From Hyphomicrobiales bacterium (GTDB taxonomy: Bacteria > Pseudomonadota > Alphaproteobacteria > Rhizobiales > Rhizobiaceae): a DNA stretch of 64,000 nucleotides. The stretch is taken from NCBI GenBank assembly GCA_017305835.1, contig JAFKJY010000052.1, forward strand, positions 1 to 64,000, read 5' to 3'. A program made the position numbers and the translations under genes. This document shows, in pieces, positions 7,898-16,312 of the stretch. The stretch's first letter is position 1. The number at the start of each line of letters is the position of its first letter. Under the pieces are notes generated by a model. It searched no databases. It was not told the DNA's origin and was given only the letters and a program-made list of their open reading frames with translations.

Positions 7898-8605
7898 ATG
7901 CATATCGTCCGCAGCTTCGACGAGGATCTGAAATACCTGTCCGGCCGCATCGCCGCGATGGGGGGGCTCGCCGAGCGGATGGTGGAGGAGTCCGTCTCCG
8001 CGCTCGTCCATGCCGACGAGACGCTGGCGCGCAAGGTGGTCGCCGACGACCTGCTGCTCGACATCGCCGAGCGCGAGATCGACGAGAAGGCGATCGGCAT
8101 CATCGCGCGCCGCCAGCCGCTCGCCGACGACCTGCGCGAGATCATCGGCGCGATCCGCATCTCGGCCGACCTGGAGCGCGTCGGCGACCTCGCCAAGAAC
8201 AACGCCAAGCGCGTCGTGGCCATCACCGCCGCGCAGCAGCCGGTACGCGTCGTGCGCGGGCTCGAGGCGCTGGCCGAGCTGGCGCTCGGCCAGTTGAAGG
8301 ACGTGCTGGACGTCTACGCCACGCGCGCCGTCTCGACGCTCGCCTCCGTGCGCGAGCGCGACGCCCAGATCGACGCGGTCTACACGTCGCTGTTCAGGGA
8401 ACTGCTCGCCTCGATGATGGAGGATGCGCGCAACATCACGCCGTGCACGCATCTCCTGTTCTGCGCCAAGAACCTGGAACGCATCGGCGACCACGCGACC
8501 AACGTCGCCGAGACGATATACTACGCGGCCACCGCCGAGCAGTTGCCCGAGCGGTCGCGGCAGGACAAAAGCCACAGCGTGACACTGGACGTGGCGGCGC
8601 GCTGA
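7898..8605 (+). CDS. phoU: Phosphate transport/signalling accessory protein PhoU
   Basis: PhoU links the Pst transporter to PhoR and keeps the Pho regulon off when phosphate is plentiful. The 235-residue protein shows the two PhoU repeats (metal-binding-type E/D signatures such as ISADLERVGDLAKN and CAKNLERIGDHATNVAE). The ATG at 7898 follows a moderate ribosome site. It is co-directional with phoR and ends at a stem-loop shared with gcrA. The absence of pst genes next to it is unusual. Confidence 0.93.
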   Translation: MHIVRSFDEDLKYLSGRIAAMGGLAERMVEESVSALVHADETLARKVVADDLLLDIAEREIDEKAIGIIARRQPLADDLREIIGAIRISADLERVGDLAKNNAKRVVAITAAQQPVRVVRGLEALAELALGQLKDVLDVYATRAVSTLASVRERDAQIDAVYTSLFRELLASMMEDARNITPCTHLLFCAKNLERIGDHATNVAETIYYAATAEQLPERSRQDKSHSVTLDVAAR

Positions 8606-8617
8606 GGCGCACCGCTT

Positions 8618-8635
8618 GGGCGGGATTGCCCGCCC
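8618..8635. terminator. Stem-loop between convergent phoU and gcrA
   Basis: GGGCGGG-ATTG-CCCGCCC forms a perfect 7-bp stem in the 36-bp gap between the phoU and gcrA stops. It probably serves both directions, although neither side has a T run. Confidence 0.55.
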
Positions 8636-8641
8636 GTCGGA

Positions 8642-9145
8642 TCAGCGCGCCCGGCGCCGCTCCGCCGCCGGCTGGTAGGCCAGCCGCGAGTGGTAGCCGC
8701 AATAGGGCCCGCTCTCGCCGACGTCGTTGCCGCAGAAGTTGAAGTCCTCGGCGAGCGGGTCGCCGTTCGGCCATTTGCAGGTGCGCTCGGTGAGCTGGGT
8801 CAGCTCCAGCCGCCGCGAGATCGGCACGACGACGTCCTGGACCGGGCGCAGCACCTGCCGGGCGACCGGCTCGGCGTCGAACTGCACCTGCAGCGCGGTG
8901 GCGCCGATCGAGGCGGTGATGGTGCGCGTCGGCCGCGTGGCCGTCTTGGCCGGCCCGGCGCTCGCCTTCTTGGCGCGCGGCGCCGAGGCGGTCGCCCGGC
9001 CGCGGCCGGAGAGCTTGAGACGGTGGACCTTGCCGATCACCGCGTTGCGGCTGACGCCGCCGAGCTGGGCCGCGATCTGGCTCGCGCTCAGCCCTTCCGA
9101 CCATAGTTTGCGCAGCAACTCCACGCGTTCGTCAGTCCAGTTCAT
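8642..9145 (-). CDS. gcrA: Cell-cycle regulator GcrA
   Basis: GcrA is the alphaproteobacterial regulator that joins sigma70-RNA polymerase and activates promoters carrying CcrM-methylated GANTC sites. The N-terminus (MNWTDERVELLRKLWSEGLS, then ASQIAAQLG and SRNAVIGKVHRL) is the conserved helix-turn-helix. A basic Ala/Lys-rich linker follows, then the C-terminal domain with TCKWPNGDP and the Cys/His pattern CGNDV...YCGYH. The 167-residue length is typical. The upstream region is rich in GANTC, consistent with methylation-dependent control. Confidence 0.95.
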   Translation of the reverse strand: MNWTDERVELLRKLWSEGLSASQIAAQLGGVSRNAVIGKVHRLKLSGRGRATASAPRAKKASAGPAKTATRPTRTITASIGATALQVQFDAEPVARQVLRPVQDVVVPISRRLELTQLTERTCKWPNGDPLAEDFNFCGNDVGESGPYCGYHSRLAYQPAAERRRAR

Positions 9146-9174
9146 CGGGATCCGCTCCTCGCGAAACCATGCGG

Positions 9175-9418
9175 GAATCGGAATCCTTCACCGCCCGGTC
9201 CAAAGGCCGGTGGCCACCACATCTACACTGGTGAAAGAGTCCGCCGCACGAAATCTTGTTATGTCGGCCTCAAACTATCGCAACGCTTGACTCGGTGACA
9301 AGAGTCGCAGGGACACAGGGAATCGGTTTTTGGGGTTTTCCCCAACTTGGGCCAGCCGGGGCCAAAGCGTTGTGCGAGCCGGCCGTGCCGGCCCGGAAGG
9401 CCAGCTTTTCGTTGACTC
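9175..9418. promoter_or_regulatory. GANTC cluster in the gcrA-argD intergenic region
   Basis: This roughly 410-bp gap contains no protein gene. Five GANTC sites (starting 9175, 9181, 9237, 9289 and 9414) lie in 244 bp, several times more than base composition predicts. CcrM methylates GANTC and GcrA recognises methylated sites in some relatives, so the cluster may time gcrA transcription. A hairpin TTGGGG-TTTT-CCCCAA at 9330-9345 is also present, without a following T run in either direction. Confidence 0.55.
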
Positions 9419-9440
9419 CATGGTGAAATGACCTGATATA
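9412..9440 (+). promoter_or_regulatory. Sigma70-like promoter for argD
   Basis: TTGACT at 9412-9417 is followed after 17 bases by GATATA at about 9435-9440, close to the alphaproteobacterial housekeeping consensus. The predicted start near 9447 lies just before a terminator-like hairpin. Confidence 0.55.
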
Positions 9441-9452
9441 CCCATGCTCAGC

Positions 9453-9475
9453 GCCGCCCACCGGGCGGCTTTTTT
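9453..9475 (+). terminator. Intrinsic terminator in the argD leader (possible attenuator)
   Basis: GCCGCCC-ACC-GGGCGGC is followed by six T, a textbook intrinsic terminator. It lies immediately after a good promoter and about 80 bp before the argD ATG, with no gene ahead of it to terminate. It could attenuate argD-argF or end a very short or small RNA started upstream. Confidence 0.65.
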
Positions 9476-9485
9476 GATTTGGCGG

Positions 9486-9532
9486 CCCGCGTGCCGCGGG
9501 ACATCTTTGGCTGACAGCCCGCGTGCCGCGGG
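9486..9532 (+). repeat. Two tandem copies of a 15-bp palindrome in the argD leader
   Basis: CCCGCG-TGC-CGCGGG occurs at 9486-9500 and again at 9518-9532, each followed by ACA. Each copy can form a 6-bp hairpin. They lie between the leader terminator and the ribosome site, so they could be RNA structures or protein-binding sites. Confidence 0.6.
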
Positions 9533-9555
9533 ACAAGGGAAACGGAAGAGAGGCA

Positions 9556-10746
9556 ATGAGCGGTTCGGCGCTGTACGAGACATTCGCGCGCGCCCCACTT
9601 GCATTCGAGCGGGGCGAGGGATCCTGGCTGATCGAGGCCAGCGGCGCCCGATATCTCGACTTCGCCGGCGGCATCGCCGTCAACTCGCTCGGCCACGGCC
9701 ATCCGCATCTCGTCGCGGCCCTCAAGGACCAGGCCGACAAGCTCTGGCACGTCTCCAACCTCTACCGCGTGCCGGGCCAGGAACGGCTCGCCGAGCGGCT
9801 GGCCGCGGCGACTTTCGCCGACAAGGTGTTCTTCACCAATTCGGGCGCCGAGGCGCTGGAATGCGCCATCAAGACGGCGCGGCGCTACCAGTTCGCCAAC
9901 GGACACCCCGAGCGCTTCCGCATCATCACCTTCGAGGGCGCCTTCCACGGCCGCACGCTGGCGACGATCGCCGCCGGCGGCCAGCAGAAATATCTGGAAG
10001 GCTTCGGCCCCAAGGTCGAGGGCTTCGACCAGGTGCCCTTCGCCGACATCGACGCGGCCGAGAAGGCGATCACGCCGGAGACGGCGGCGATCCTGATCGA
10101 GCCGGTGCAGGGCGAGGGCGGCATCCGCGCCGTGCCGACCGAGAAGCTGCGCCGCCTGCGCGAGCTGTGCGACAAGAACGGCCTGCTGCTCGTCTTCGAC
10201 GAGGTCCAGTGCGGCATCGGCCGCACCGGCAAGCTGTTCGCCTACGAGTGGTCGGGCATCGTCCCCGACGTGATGGCGATCGCCAAGGGCATCGGCGGCG
10301 GCTTCCCCGTCGGCGCGTGCCTGGCCACCGACGAGGCCGCTAAGGGCATGGTCTCGGGCGTGCACGGCACCACCTTCGGCGGCAACCCGCTCGCCATGGC
10401 CGTCGGCAACGCCGTCCTCGACGTCGTGCTGGAGGACGGCTTCCTCGACGAGGTCAAGCGCAAGGCGCTGGTCTTCAAGCAGGGCCTGGCCGGCATCGTC
10501 GACGAGTTCCCCGACGTGTTCGAGGAGGTCCGCGGCGTCGGCCTGATGCTCGGCCTCAAGTGCAAAATGCCGAACGGCACGGTCAACGCCGCCTTCCGCA
10601 GCCACAATTTCCTCGCCGTTCCGGCGGGCGAGAACGTGATCCGGCTGCTGCCGCCGCTCAACGTCTCCGACGAGGAGATCCGCATCGCGCTCGACGCGAT
10701 CCGCGCCAGCGCCGCGTCGCTGTCGACCGCGGCCGGCGCGGCCTGA
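9556..10746 (+). CDS. argD: Acetylornithine aminotransferase
   Basis: This PLP enzyme converts N-acetylglutamate semialdehyde to N-acetylornithine in arginine synthesis; members of the family often also serve in lysine synthesis. Class-III aminotransferase signs are [24 protein letters not shown], the [14 protein letters not shown] segment, and the PLP lysine in [11 protein letters not shown]. The ATG at 9556 has GAGAGG in front; an upstream in-frame GTG lacks one. The 396-residue length is usual. argF follows after 15 bp, so they form an operon. Confidence 0.93.
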   Translation: MSGSALYETFARAPLAFERGEGSWLIEASGARYLDFAGGIAVNSLGHGHPHLVAALKDQADKLWHVSNLYRVPGQERLAERLAAATFADKVFFTNSGAEALECAIKTARRYQFANGHPERFRIITFEGAFHGRTLATIAAGGQQKYLEGFGPKVEGFDQVPFADIDAAEKAITPETAAILIEPVQGEGGIRAVPTEKLRRLRELCDKNGLLLVFDEVQCGIGRTGKLFAYEWSGIVPDVMAIAKGIGGGFPVGACLATDEAAKGMVSGVHGTTFGGNPLAMAVGNAVLDVVLEDGFLDEVKRKALVFKQGLAGIVDEFPDVFEEVRGVGLMLGLKCKMPNGTVNAAFRSHNFLAVPAGENVIRLLPPLNVSDEEIRIALDAIRASAASLSTAAGAA

Positions 10747-10761
10747 GGCGGGGCGCGAGCG

Positions 10762-11673
10762 ATGAGCGTCAGGCATTTCACCGACCTTTCGCGGCTTCCC
10801 GCCGCCGAACTGCGCGCCATGCTCGACGATGCGCGCGCCCGCAAGACCCGGCTGAAGGCCGGCGCCCGCGAGCGCCCGCTGGACGGCAAGGTGCTGGCGA
10901 TGATCTTCGAGAAGCCGTCGACCCGCACGCGCGTCTCCTTCGACGTCGGCATGCGCCAGCTCGGCGGCGAGACGATCATGCTCACCGGCACAGAGATGCA
11001 GCTCGGCCGCTCCGAGACGATCGCCGACACCGCCAAGGTGCTGTCGCGCTACGTCGACGCGATCATGATCCGCACGACGGCGCATGTGCGCCTGATGGAG
11101 CTTGCCCAGCACGCGACGGTGCCGGTCATCAACGGCCTGACCGACGACACCCATCCCTGCCAGATCATGGCGGACCTGATGACCTTCGAGGAGCATCGCG
11201 GCCCGGTGAAGGACCGGCTGTTCGCCTGGACCGGCGACGGCAACAACGTGCTCCACTCGCTGGTCGAGGCCTCGGCGCGCTTCAGCTTCCGCCTGAACAT
11301 CGCCGTGCCCGAGGGCAGCGAGCCGGACGGCAGGTTCATCGACTGGTCGAACGCCAATGGCGGCCGCATCAACGTGACGCGCTCCGCGGTCGAGGCCGTG
11401 AAGGGCGCCGACTGCGTCGTCACCGACACCTGGGTGTCGATGGGCCAGGAGCACCGCGCGCGCGGCCACAACGTCTTCCAGCCCTATCAGGTCAACGAGC
11501 GGCTGATGGAGCAGGCCAAGCCCGACGCGCTGTTCATGCACTGCCTGCCGGCGCATCGCGGCGAGGAGGTCACCGACGAGGTGATCGACGGTCCGCATTC
11601 GGTCGTCTTCGACGAGGCCGAGAACCGGCTGCACGCCCAGAAGGCGGTGCTGGCCTGGTGCTTCGGCGCTTGA
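10762..11673 (+). CDS. argF: Ornithine carbamoyltransferase
   Basis: The enzyme makes citrulline from ornithine and carbamoyl phosphate. Hallmarks are the carbamoyl-phosphate loop [19 protein letters not shown], the ornithine-side region DTWVSMGQE (SMG loop) and [15 protein letters not shown]. The 303 residues match the family. It lies 15 bp after argD and is probably co-transcribed. hslO follows after 114 bp. Confidence 0.95.
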   Translation: MSVRHFTDLSRLPAAELRAMLDDARARKTRLKAGARERPLDGKVLAMIFEKPSTRTRVSFDVGMRQLGGETIMLTGTEMQLGRSETIADTAKVLSRYVDAIMIRTTAHVRLMELAQHATVPVINGLTDDTHPCQIMADLMTFEEHRGPVKDRLFAWTGDGNNVLHSLVEASARFSFRLNIAVPEGSEPDGRFIDWSNANGGRINVTRSAVEAVKGADCVVTDTWVSMGQEHRARGHNVFQPYQVNERLMEQAKPDALFMHCLPAHRGEEVTDEVIDGPHSVVFDEAENRLHAQKAVLAWCFGA

Positions 11674-11787
11674 TGGCGACTGCTGCCGCACCTATCTGAC
11701 CGGCTTCGACGGCAAAACCTGCAGCGGACCTTTCGCGGCCCCGGCCGGACCGATAGCCTGTCCGCGCGCGCAATCGGGAATTGAGAC

Positions 11788-12801
11788 TTGACTGAACACG
11801 CTCCGACGCTCGGCGATTTCGGCTTCGCCGGTGATGACAATGTCGTTCCTTTCGAGGTGGGCGCGCTCGACGTGCGCGGCCGCGCCGTCCAGCTCGGCCC
11901 GCTGCTCGACCAGATCCTCGGCCGGCACGACTATCCCGAGCCGGTCGCCCGCCTGCTGGCCGAGGCGGTCGCGCTGACCGTGCTGCTCGGCACATCGCTC
12001 AAGTTCGACGGCAAGTTCATCCTCCAGACCCGCTCCGACGGGCCGGTGGACATGCTGGTGGCCGACCTGCGCACGCCGGGCTCGGTGCGCGCCTACGCGC
12101 GCTACGACCAGGCCCGCCTCGACGCGGCGGTGGCGGCAGGGCACGACGCGCCCGAGCAGCTTCTCGGCACCGGCGTGCTGGCACTCACCGTCGACCAGGG
12201 GCCGCACATGCAGCGCTACCAGGGCATCGTCCAGCTCGACGGCGCCTCGCTGGAAGAGGTGGCGCGCGTCTATTTCCGCCAGTCGGAGCAGATCCCGACC
12301 GAGGTGCGGCTGGGCGTGGCGCGCCAGCGCCTGCGCGGCGACGCCGGCCAGCCGGCGCACTGGCGCGCCGGCGGCGCGCTGATCCAGTTCCTGCCGCAGT
12401 CGACCGAGCGCATGCGCCAGCCGGATCTCCCCGGCGGCGACGGCGACGACGCGGAGACCGGCCTCTCCGGCCCGGCCGACGACGCCTGGCAGACGGCGCG
12501 CGCGCTGTTCCTGACCGCCGACATCGACGAGCTGACCGACCCCACGGTCGGCACCGAGCGGCTGCTGTTCCGGCTCTTCCACGAGCACGGCGTGCGCGTC
12601 TACGACGGCACGCCGGTGGTCGACGACTGCTCCTGCTCGCGCGACAGGATCCGCGAGATCCTGTCGGGCTTCACGGCCGAGGAGATCGTCGAGAGCACCG
12701 AGGACGGCCGCATCCGCGTCAATTGCGAGTTCTGCTCGACCGAGTATTTCTTCGACCCGGCCGAGTTCGGCGACCAGGCGCCCGGCCGCACGCTCAATTG
12801 A
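11788..12801 (+). CDS. hslO: Redox-regulated chaperone Hsp33
   Basis: This cytoplasmic holdase is activated by oxidation. Its C-terminal zinc switch is complete: C281 and C283 (CSC) with C313 and C316 (CEFC). The start is TTG (ACTTGACTGAACACG), preceded by GGGAA; the N-terminus then matches relatives ([16 protein letters not shown]). The 337-residue length includes the short insert around residues 205-230 (LPGGDGDD) common in alphaproteobacteria. The stop overlaps the convergent apaG gene by 8 bp. Confidence 0.93.
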   Translation: MTEHAPTLGDFGFAGDDNVVPFEVGALDVRGRAVQLGPLLDQILGRHDYPEPVARLLAEAVALTVLLGTSLKFDGKFILQTRSDGPVDMLVADLRTPGSVRAYARYDQARLDAAVAAGHDAPEQLLGTGVLALTVDQGPHMQRYQGIVQLDGASLEEVARVYFRQSEQIPTEVRLGVARQRLRGDAGQPAHWRAGGALIQFLPQSTERMRQPDLPGGDGDDAETGLSGPADDAWQTARALFLTADIDELTDPTVGTERLLFRLFHEHGVRVYDGTPVVDDCSCSRDRIREILSGFTAEEIVESTEDGRIRVNCEFCSTEYFFDPAEFGDQAPGRTLN

Positions 12802-13198
12802 TCGTGCGGACCGTGCCGGGCAGGTCGAGCGAGAACGCGGGAATCTCGACCTCGAAGGTGCGGCCGGCGCCGTCCTCCATCGTGTAGCGGCCGACCATGA
12901 AGCCGGACGGCGTCGTCAGCGGGCAGCCGGACGTGTACTGGTAGCTGTCGCCCGGATCGAGCTCGGGCTGCTCGCCGACCACGCCCGGCCCGCGCACCTC
13001 CTCGACGCGGCCCGCCCCGTCGATGATGCGCCAGTAGCGCGACAACAGCTTGACGGCGCTGTCCGAGCGGTTGGCGATGGTGATGCGGTAGGCCCAGAAA
13101 TAGCGGCTCTCGTCCGGCTCGGACCGTTCCTCGAGGAAGAACGGCTCGACCCTCACCTCGATCTTGCGCGTCACGCTCCGGTACATCGCGGTTCCCAT
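12794..13198 (-). CDS. apaG: ApaG/CoA-type single-domain protein
   Basis: A 134-residue immunoglobulin-like fold protein with the family signatures [39 protein letters not shown] and [18 protein letters not shown]. ApaG is associated with cobalt/magnesium homeostasis and Ap4A phenotypes in enterobacteria, but its biochemical role is unclear. It converges on hslO with an 8-bp overlap, an arrangement common in Rhizobiales. Confidence 0.92.
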   Translation of the reverse strand: MGTAMYRSVTRKIEVRVEPFFLEERSEPDESRYFWAYRITIANRSDSAVKLLSRYWRIIDGAGRVEEVRGPGVVGEQPELDPGDSYQYTSGCPLTTPSGFMVGRYTMEDGAGRTFEVEIPAFSLDLPGTVRTIN

Positions 13199-13261
13199 TT
13201 TCGGTGCAGCCTAGCATAAAGGCGATCCGGCCGGATTTGCGGCCGTGCGAAGGGAGACGGC

Positions 13262-13870
13262 ATGCTGGACGGCTGGGCGCGCAGGCGCATCGACCCGGCG
13301 CTCGACCGCGTGGGTGCGGCGCTGGCGCGCCGCGGCGTTTCGGCCGATCTGGTGACCTTCGCCGCCGCGCTGCTCGGCCTCGCCGCCGCCGCCCTCGTCG
13401 CGTTCGGCCTCGTCTGGGCAGCGCTTGCCGCGATGCTGGCGAGCCGCCTGCTCGACGGGCTCGACGGGGCGATCGCCCGTCACGCCGTGCCGACCGACCT
13501 CGGCGGCTATCTCGACATCGTGCTCGACTTCCTCTTCTACGGCGCCTTCCCGCTCGGCTTCGTGCTGCTCGACCCGGCGGCAAACGCCGTCGCGGGTGCG
13601 GTGCTGCTGCTGTCCTTCTACGTCAATGGCGCGAGCTTCCTCGCCTTCGCCGCGATCGCCGAGAAGCGCGGCCTGACGCGGGAGGCGCGCGGCCGCCGCT
13701 CCTTCCTGTTCACGACCGGGCTCGCCGAGGCGACCGAGACGATCCTGTTCTTCGCCGCCTTCTGCCTGTTCCCGGCCTGGTTCGCGGTGCTCGCCTGCGT
13801 CTTCGCCGCCGCGACCTTCTGGACCGCCGGCGCGCGCGTCATTCTGGCATGGAGGACGTTCCGGCCATGA
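13262..13870 (+). CDS. CDP-alcohol phosphatidyltransferase family protein
   Basis: This integral membrane enzyme of phospholipid synthesis transfers a phosphatidyl group from a CDP-alcohol. The motif D-x2-DG-x2-AR-x8-G-x3-D-x3-D is visible in LDGLDGAIARHAVPTDLGGYLD and the following IVLD. Several hydrophobic helices follow, with a total of 202 residues. The exact alcohol acceptor cannot be read from the motif. The stop overlaps the start of the next gene (ATGA), implying coupling. Confidence 0.88.
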   Translation: MLDGWARRRIDPALDRVGAALARRGVSADLVTFAAALLGLAAAALVAFGLVWAALAAMLASRLLDGLDGAIARHAVPTDLGGYLDIVLDFLFYGAFPLGFVLLDPAANAVAGAVLLLSFYVNGASFLAFAAIAEKRGLTREARGRRSFLFTTGLAEATETILFFAAFCLFPAWFAVLACVFAAATFWTAGARVILAWRTFRP

Positions 13871-14199
13871 TCACGCAGTCGCAATACCGCGCGCTCGCCC
13901 TGGCGCTGCCCGAGGCGGTCGAGAGCAGCCATTTCGACGTCGCCGCCTTCCGCGTGCGCAACAAGATCTTCGCGACGCTGCGCGAGGCTGACGGCCGCGC
14001 CATGGTCAAGCTCACGCCGGACCAGCAGAGGCTGTTCACCGAGACCATGCCGGGCGTCGTCTCGCCCGTTCCCGGCGGCTGGGGCCTGAAGGGCTCGACG
14101 CTGCTCGACCTCGCCGCGGCCTCCGAAGACGACGCCCGTCACCTGCTGGAGATCGCCTGGCGGAACGTCGCGCCGAAGAAGCTGGCGGCCGGCCGCTAG
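13867..14199 (+). CDS. MmcQ/YjbR family DNA-binding-like protein
   Basis: A 110-residue protein with the MmcQ/YjbR (CyaY-like fold) pattern: LALPEAVESSHFDVAAFRVRNKIFATL, then MVKLTPDQQRLFTE and GWGLKGSTLLDL. The family is described as DNA-binding by structural analogy; no physiological role is established. It overlaps the phosphatidyltransferase stop by 4 bp and its own stop overlaps the convergent vapC by 4 bp. Confidence 0.85.
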   Translation: MITQSQYRALALALPEAVESSHFDVAAFRVRNKIFATLREADGRAMVKLTPDQQRLFTETMPGVVSPVPGGWGLKGSTLLDLAAASEDDARHLLEIAWRNVAPKKLAAGR

Positions 14200-14609
14200 A
14201 ACTCCCAGGGCGAGGCGAGGTCGAGGTCGCAGGTCTCGAAATGCCTGAGATTGCGGGTTGCGAGTCGACCGCCATTCACCCGCGCGATGGCCGCGATCAT
14301 GCCGTCGGGAGTCGTCATTTCGCGGCCCCGCCGATAGGCTTCCCCCATGATGCGTCCGCACTCGATGGCGGCATCTTCGGTAAGCCCGAAGATGCGGGTT
14401 GCATGCCGTGCCCGGATCTCGGCCAAGGTAATGGAAAATCTGGCGGCGCGCTGATCGTGGGCGATTTTTTCGATGCCGAATGTTATCTCGGCGATGACCA
14501 CCGTCGACAGCGCAATCTCCCGGTCGTGGCGTTCAAGCCACTCAAGAACCTTCCGGTCAGGCCGCTTGCGCATCGTCTCCGACACCACGTTCGTGTCGAT
14601 GAAGATCAC
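14196..14609 (-). CDS. vapC: PIN-domain toxin, VapC/FitB type
   Basis: A putative Mg-dependent RNase toxin of 137 residues. The acidic catalytic residues of PIN domains are visible in MIFIDTNVVSE (Asp5), VVIAEITFGI (Glu) and TTPDGMIAAIA (Asp). The ATG overlaps the antitoxin stop by 4 bp, the usual antitoxin-first coupling. Its own end overlaps the convergent MmcQ gene, so there is no room for a private terminator. Confidence 0.88.
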   Translation of the reverse strand: MIFIDTNVVSETMRKRPDRKVLEWLERHDREIALSTVVIAEITFGIEKIAHDQRAARFSITLAEIRARHATRIFGLTEDAAIECGRIMGEAYRRGREMTTPDGMIAAIARVNGGRLATRNLRHFETCDLDLASPWEF

Positions 14610-14857
14610 AGATCGATGCCCGGATTGACCTTGCGCGATTCCTGAATCACCTCTTCGAAATCGATCTCGTCGCTCCCGTTCTCCGCAGCCAGACGCCGGT
14701 AGAATTCCGCAGCGGGCTCGCGCCCCGTTTCGCGAAACTCGTAAGCTTCCAGCGCCCGCTCGACGATCTGCGCGACGGTGCGCCGCTCGCGCAAGGCGAG
14801 GCGATGCGCGATGTCGCGCGCCTTCGCGCTTCGGACTGACAGTTGAGGCTCGGCCAT
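14606..14857 (-). CDS. vapB: VapB-type antitoxin
   Basis: An 83-residue partner of the PIN toxin. The N-terminus (QLSVRSAKARDIAHRLA) resembles the strand-helix-helix of transcription-factor-like VapB/PSK antitoxins, and the acidic C-terminus (SDEIDFEEVIQES) would cover the toxin. The ATG at 14857 has AAGGAG seven bases upstream; the longer open frame to 15436 is antisense to metZ. A 26-bp perfect palindrome upstream is the probable autoregulatory operator. Confidence 0.85.
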   Translation of the reverse strand: MAEPQLSVRSAKARDIAHRLALRERRTVAQIVERALEAYEFRETGREPAAEFYRRLAAENGSDEIDFEEVIQESRKVNPGIDL

Positions 14858-14891
14858 GGCAGCACTCCTTACTGCCAAGATAGGGCCGGCT

Positions 14892-14917
14892 GCTGCTGCC
14901 ATCAAGATGGCAGCAGC
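14892..14917. promoter_or_regulatory. 26-bp perfect palindrome upstream of vapBC
   Basis: Two 12-bp arms (GCTGCTGCCATC at 14892-14903 and its complement at 14906-14917) flank a central AA. It lies 35 bp before the vapB ATG and 12 bp after the metZ stop. No T run follows on the minus strand, so operator is more likely than terminator, although it may do both. Confidence 0.65.
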
Positions 14918-14928
14918 CATCCTGATGG

Positions 14929-16116
14929 CTATGCCGCCTTCTCCAGCGCCCGGTCGATGTCGGCGATCAGGTCCTCTACGTCCTCCAGCCCGACCGACAG
15001 CCTGAGCGTGCCGCCGGTGATGCCGAGCTGCTCGCGGGCGGCTTCGGCGAGGTTCTTGTGCGTGGTGGTGGCTGGGTGGGTGATGAGGCTCTTGGCGTCG
15101 CCGAGATTGTTGGAGATGCCGACGATGTCGAGGGCATTCTGGAAGGCGAAGGCCGCCTTCTTGCCGCCCGTCAGCTCGAAGCAGATCAGCGTCGAGCCGC
15201 CCTTCATCTGCCGCGCGATGATGTCGGCCTGCGGATGGTCCTTCCGGCCGGGATAGATGACGCGAGCGATGCCCTCGCGGCCGGCCAGATGGTCGGCGAT
15301 GCGGGCCGCGCTCTCCGTCTGCTGCCTGACGCGCACCGGCAGCGTCTCCAGCCCCTTGAGCAGCGTCCAGGCATTGAACGGCGACAGGCTCGGGCCGGTG
15401 TGGCGGAAATAGTCGTGCAGGTTCTCGTCGATCCACTTCTTGTCCGACAGCACGACGCCGCCGAGGCAGCGGCCTTGGCCGTCTATGTGCTTGGTCGCCG
15501 AATAGACGACGACATGGGCGCCGAGCTCCAGCGGCTTCTGCTGCAGCGGCGTGGCGAACACGTTGTCGACCACGACGCGGGCGCCGGCCGCGTTGGCGAC
15601 CCGCGCCACGGCGGCGATGTCGATCACCTCCAGCGTCGGGTTGGTCGGGCTTTCAAGGAAGAACAGCTTCGTGTTCGGCCGCACGGCCTTTTCCCATTCC
15701 CCGATCTTCGTGCCGTCGACCAGCGTGGTCTCGACGCCGTTCTTCGGCATCAGCGTCTCGATGATCCACCGGCAGGAGCCGAACAGCGCGCGCGCGGCCA
15801 CGACGTGGTCGCCGGCCTTGACGCTGCACAGCAGCGCTGCCGCCACCGCCGCCATGCCGGAGGCCGTGGCGCGTGCGTCCTCCGCGCCCTCCAGCGCGCA
15901 CATGCGCTGCTCGAACATGTGCACGGTCGGGTTGGCGTAGCGCGAATAGATGAAGCCGGGCTCCTCGCCCTTGAAGCGGGCTTCCGCCGCTTCCGCTGTC
16001 TCGTAGATGAAGCCCTGGGTCAGGAAGATCGCCTCGGAGGTCTCCCCGAACTGCGACCGCATCGTGCCGCCGTGCACCAGTTCGGTGGCCGGCTTCCAGT
16101 TCTTCTTCACGCTCAT
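14929..16116 (-). CDS. metZ: O-succinylhomoserine sulfhydrylase
   Basis: This PLP enzyme of the Cys/Met family makes homocysteine directly from O-succinylhomoserine and sulfide. The family signatures are clear: SRYANPTVHMFE, ATASGMAAV, the PLP lysine in VVYSATKHIDGQGR, and the C-terminal THPATTTH and LRLSVGLEDVEDL. The 395-residue length is normal. The upstream SAM-II riboswitch and terminator support the methionine assignment over cystathionine lyase or gamma-synthase. Confidence 0.93.
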   Translation of the reverse strand: MSVKKNWKPATELVHGGTMRSQFGETSEAIFLTQGFIYETAEAAEARFKGEEPGFIYSRYANPTVHMFEQRMCALEGAEDARATASGMAAVAAALLCSVKAGDHVVAARALFGSCRWIIETLMPKNGVETTLVDGTKIGEWEKAVRPNTKLFFLESPTNPTLEVIDIAAVARVANAAGARVVVDNVFATPLQQKPLELGAHVVVYSATKHIDGQGRCLGGVVLSDKKWIDENLHDYFRHTGPSLSPFNAWTLLKGLETLPVRVRQQTESAARIADHLAGREGIARVIYPGRKDHPQADIIARQMKGGSTLICFELTGGKKAAFAFQNALDIVGISNNLGDAKSLITHPATTTHKNLAEAAREQLGITGGTLRLSVGLEDVEDLIADIDRALEKAA

Positions 16117-16133
16117 GCTGCTGCCCCAAAAAC

Positions 16134-16166
16134 AAAAAAACCGGCCGCGAAAGTCGCATGCCGGTT
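16134..16166 (-). terminator. Intrinsic terminator between the SAM-II aptamer and metZ
   Basis: On the minus strand AACCGGC pairs with GCCGGTT around an inner GCGA-CTT-TCGC hairpin, followed by a run of seven T (16134-16140). It starts 13 nt after the aptamer and ends about 18 nt before the metZ ATG, so it can act as a SAM-dependent transcription attenuator. Confidence 0.75.
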
Positions 16167-16178
16167 CGTCGTTCGGCC

Positions 16179-16227
16179 CTTTAGCGACTTGTTTAACGTG
16201 GCTGCAAGCCGACCGGCCAAATCACCA
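16179..16227 (-). ncRNA. SAM-II riboswitch (metA/metZ leader)
   Basis: The minus-strand leader contains the conserved SAM-II core: GGTGATTTGGCCGGTCGG, then CTTGCAGCCACGTTAAACAA, then GTCGCTAAAG. These segments form the P1 stem and H-type pseudoknot of this class, which binds S-adenosylmethionine and is typical of alphaproteobacterial met genes. It lies 63 nt from the metZ start with an intrinsic terminator in between. Confidence 0.93.
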
Positions 16228-16312
16228 CGGGATAAAGGTGCTTTAGACCCGGCATCGGCTTGCGTCAATCGGCGGCCTCATTAAACCTCCTGCCGTTCTG
16301 CGGAGATCGGCG

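Noticed and set aside
9286..9475. A 6S-like or other known small RNA ending at the argD-leader terminator
   Set aside because: No known RNA family pattern was recognised; the promoter nearest the terminator would give only about 30 nt. Kept as a leader/attenuator hypothesis.
9448..11691. 747-codon minus-strand open frame
   Set aside because: It is the antisense of argD and argF, a common artefact in GC-rich DNA; both genes on the plus strand are unambiguous.
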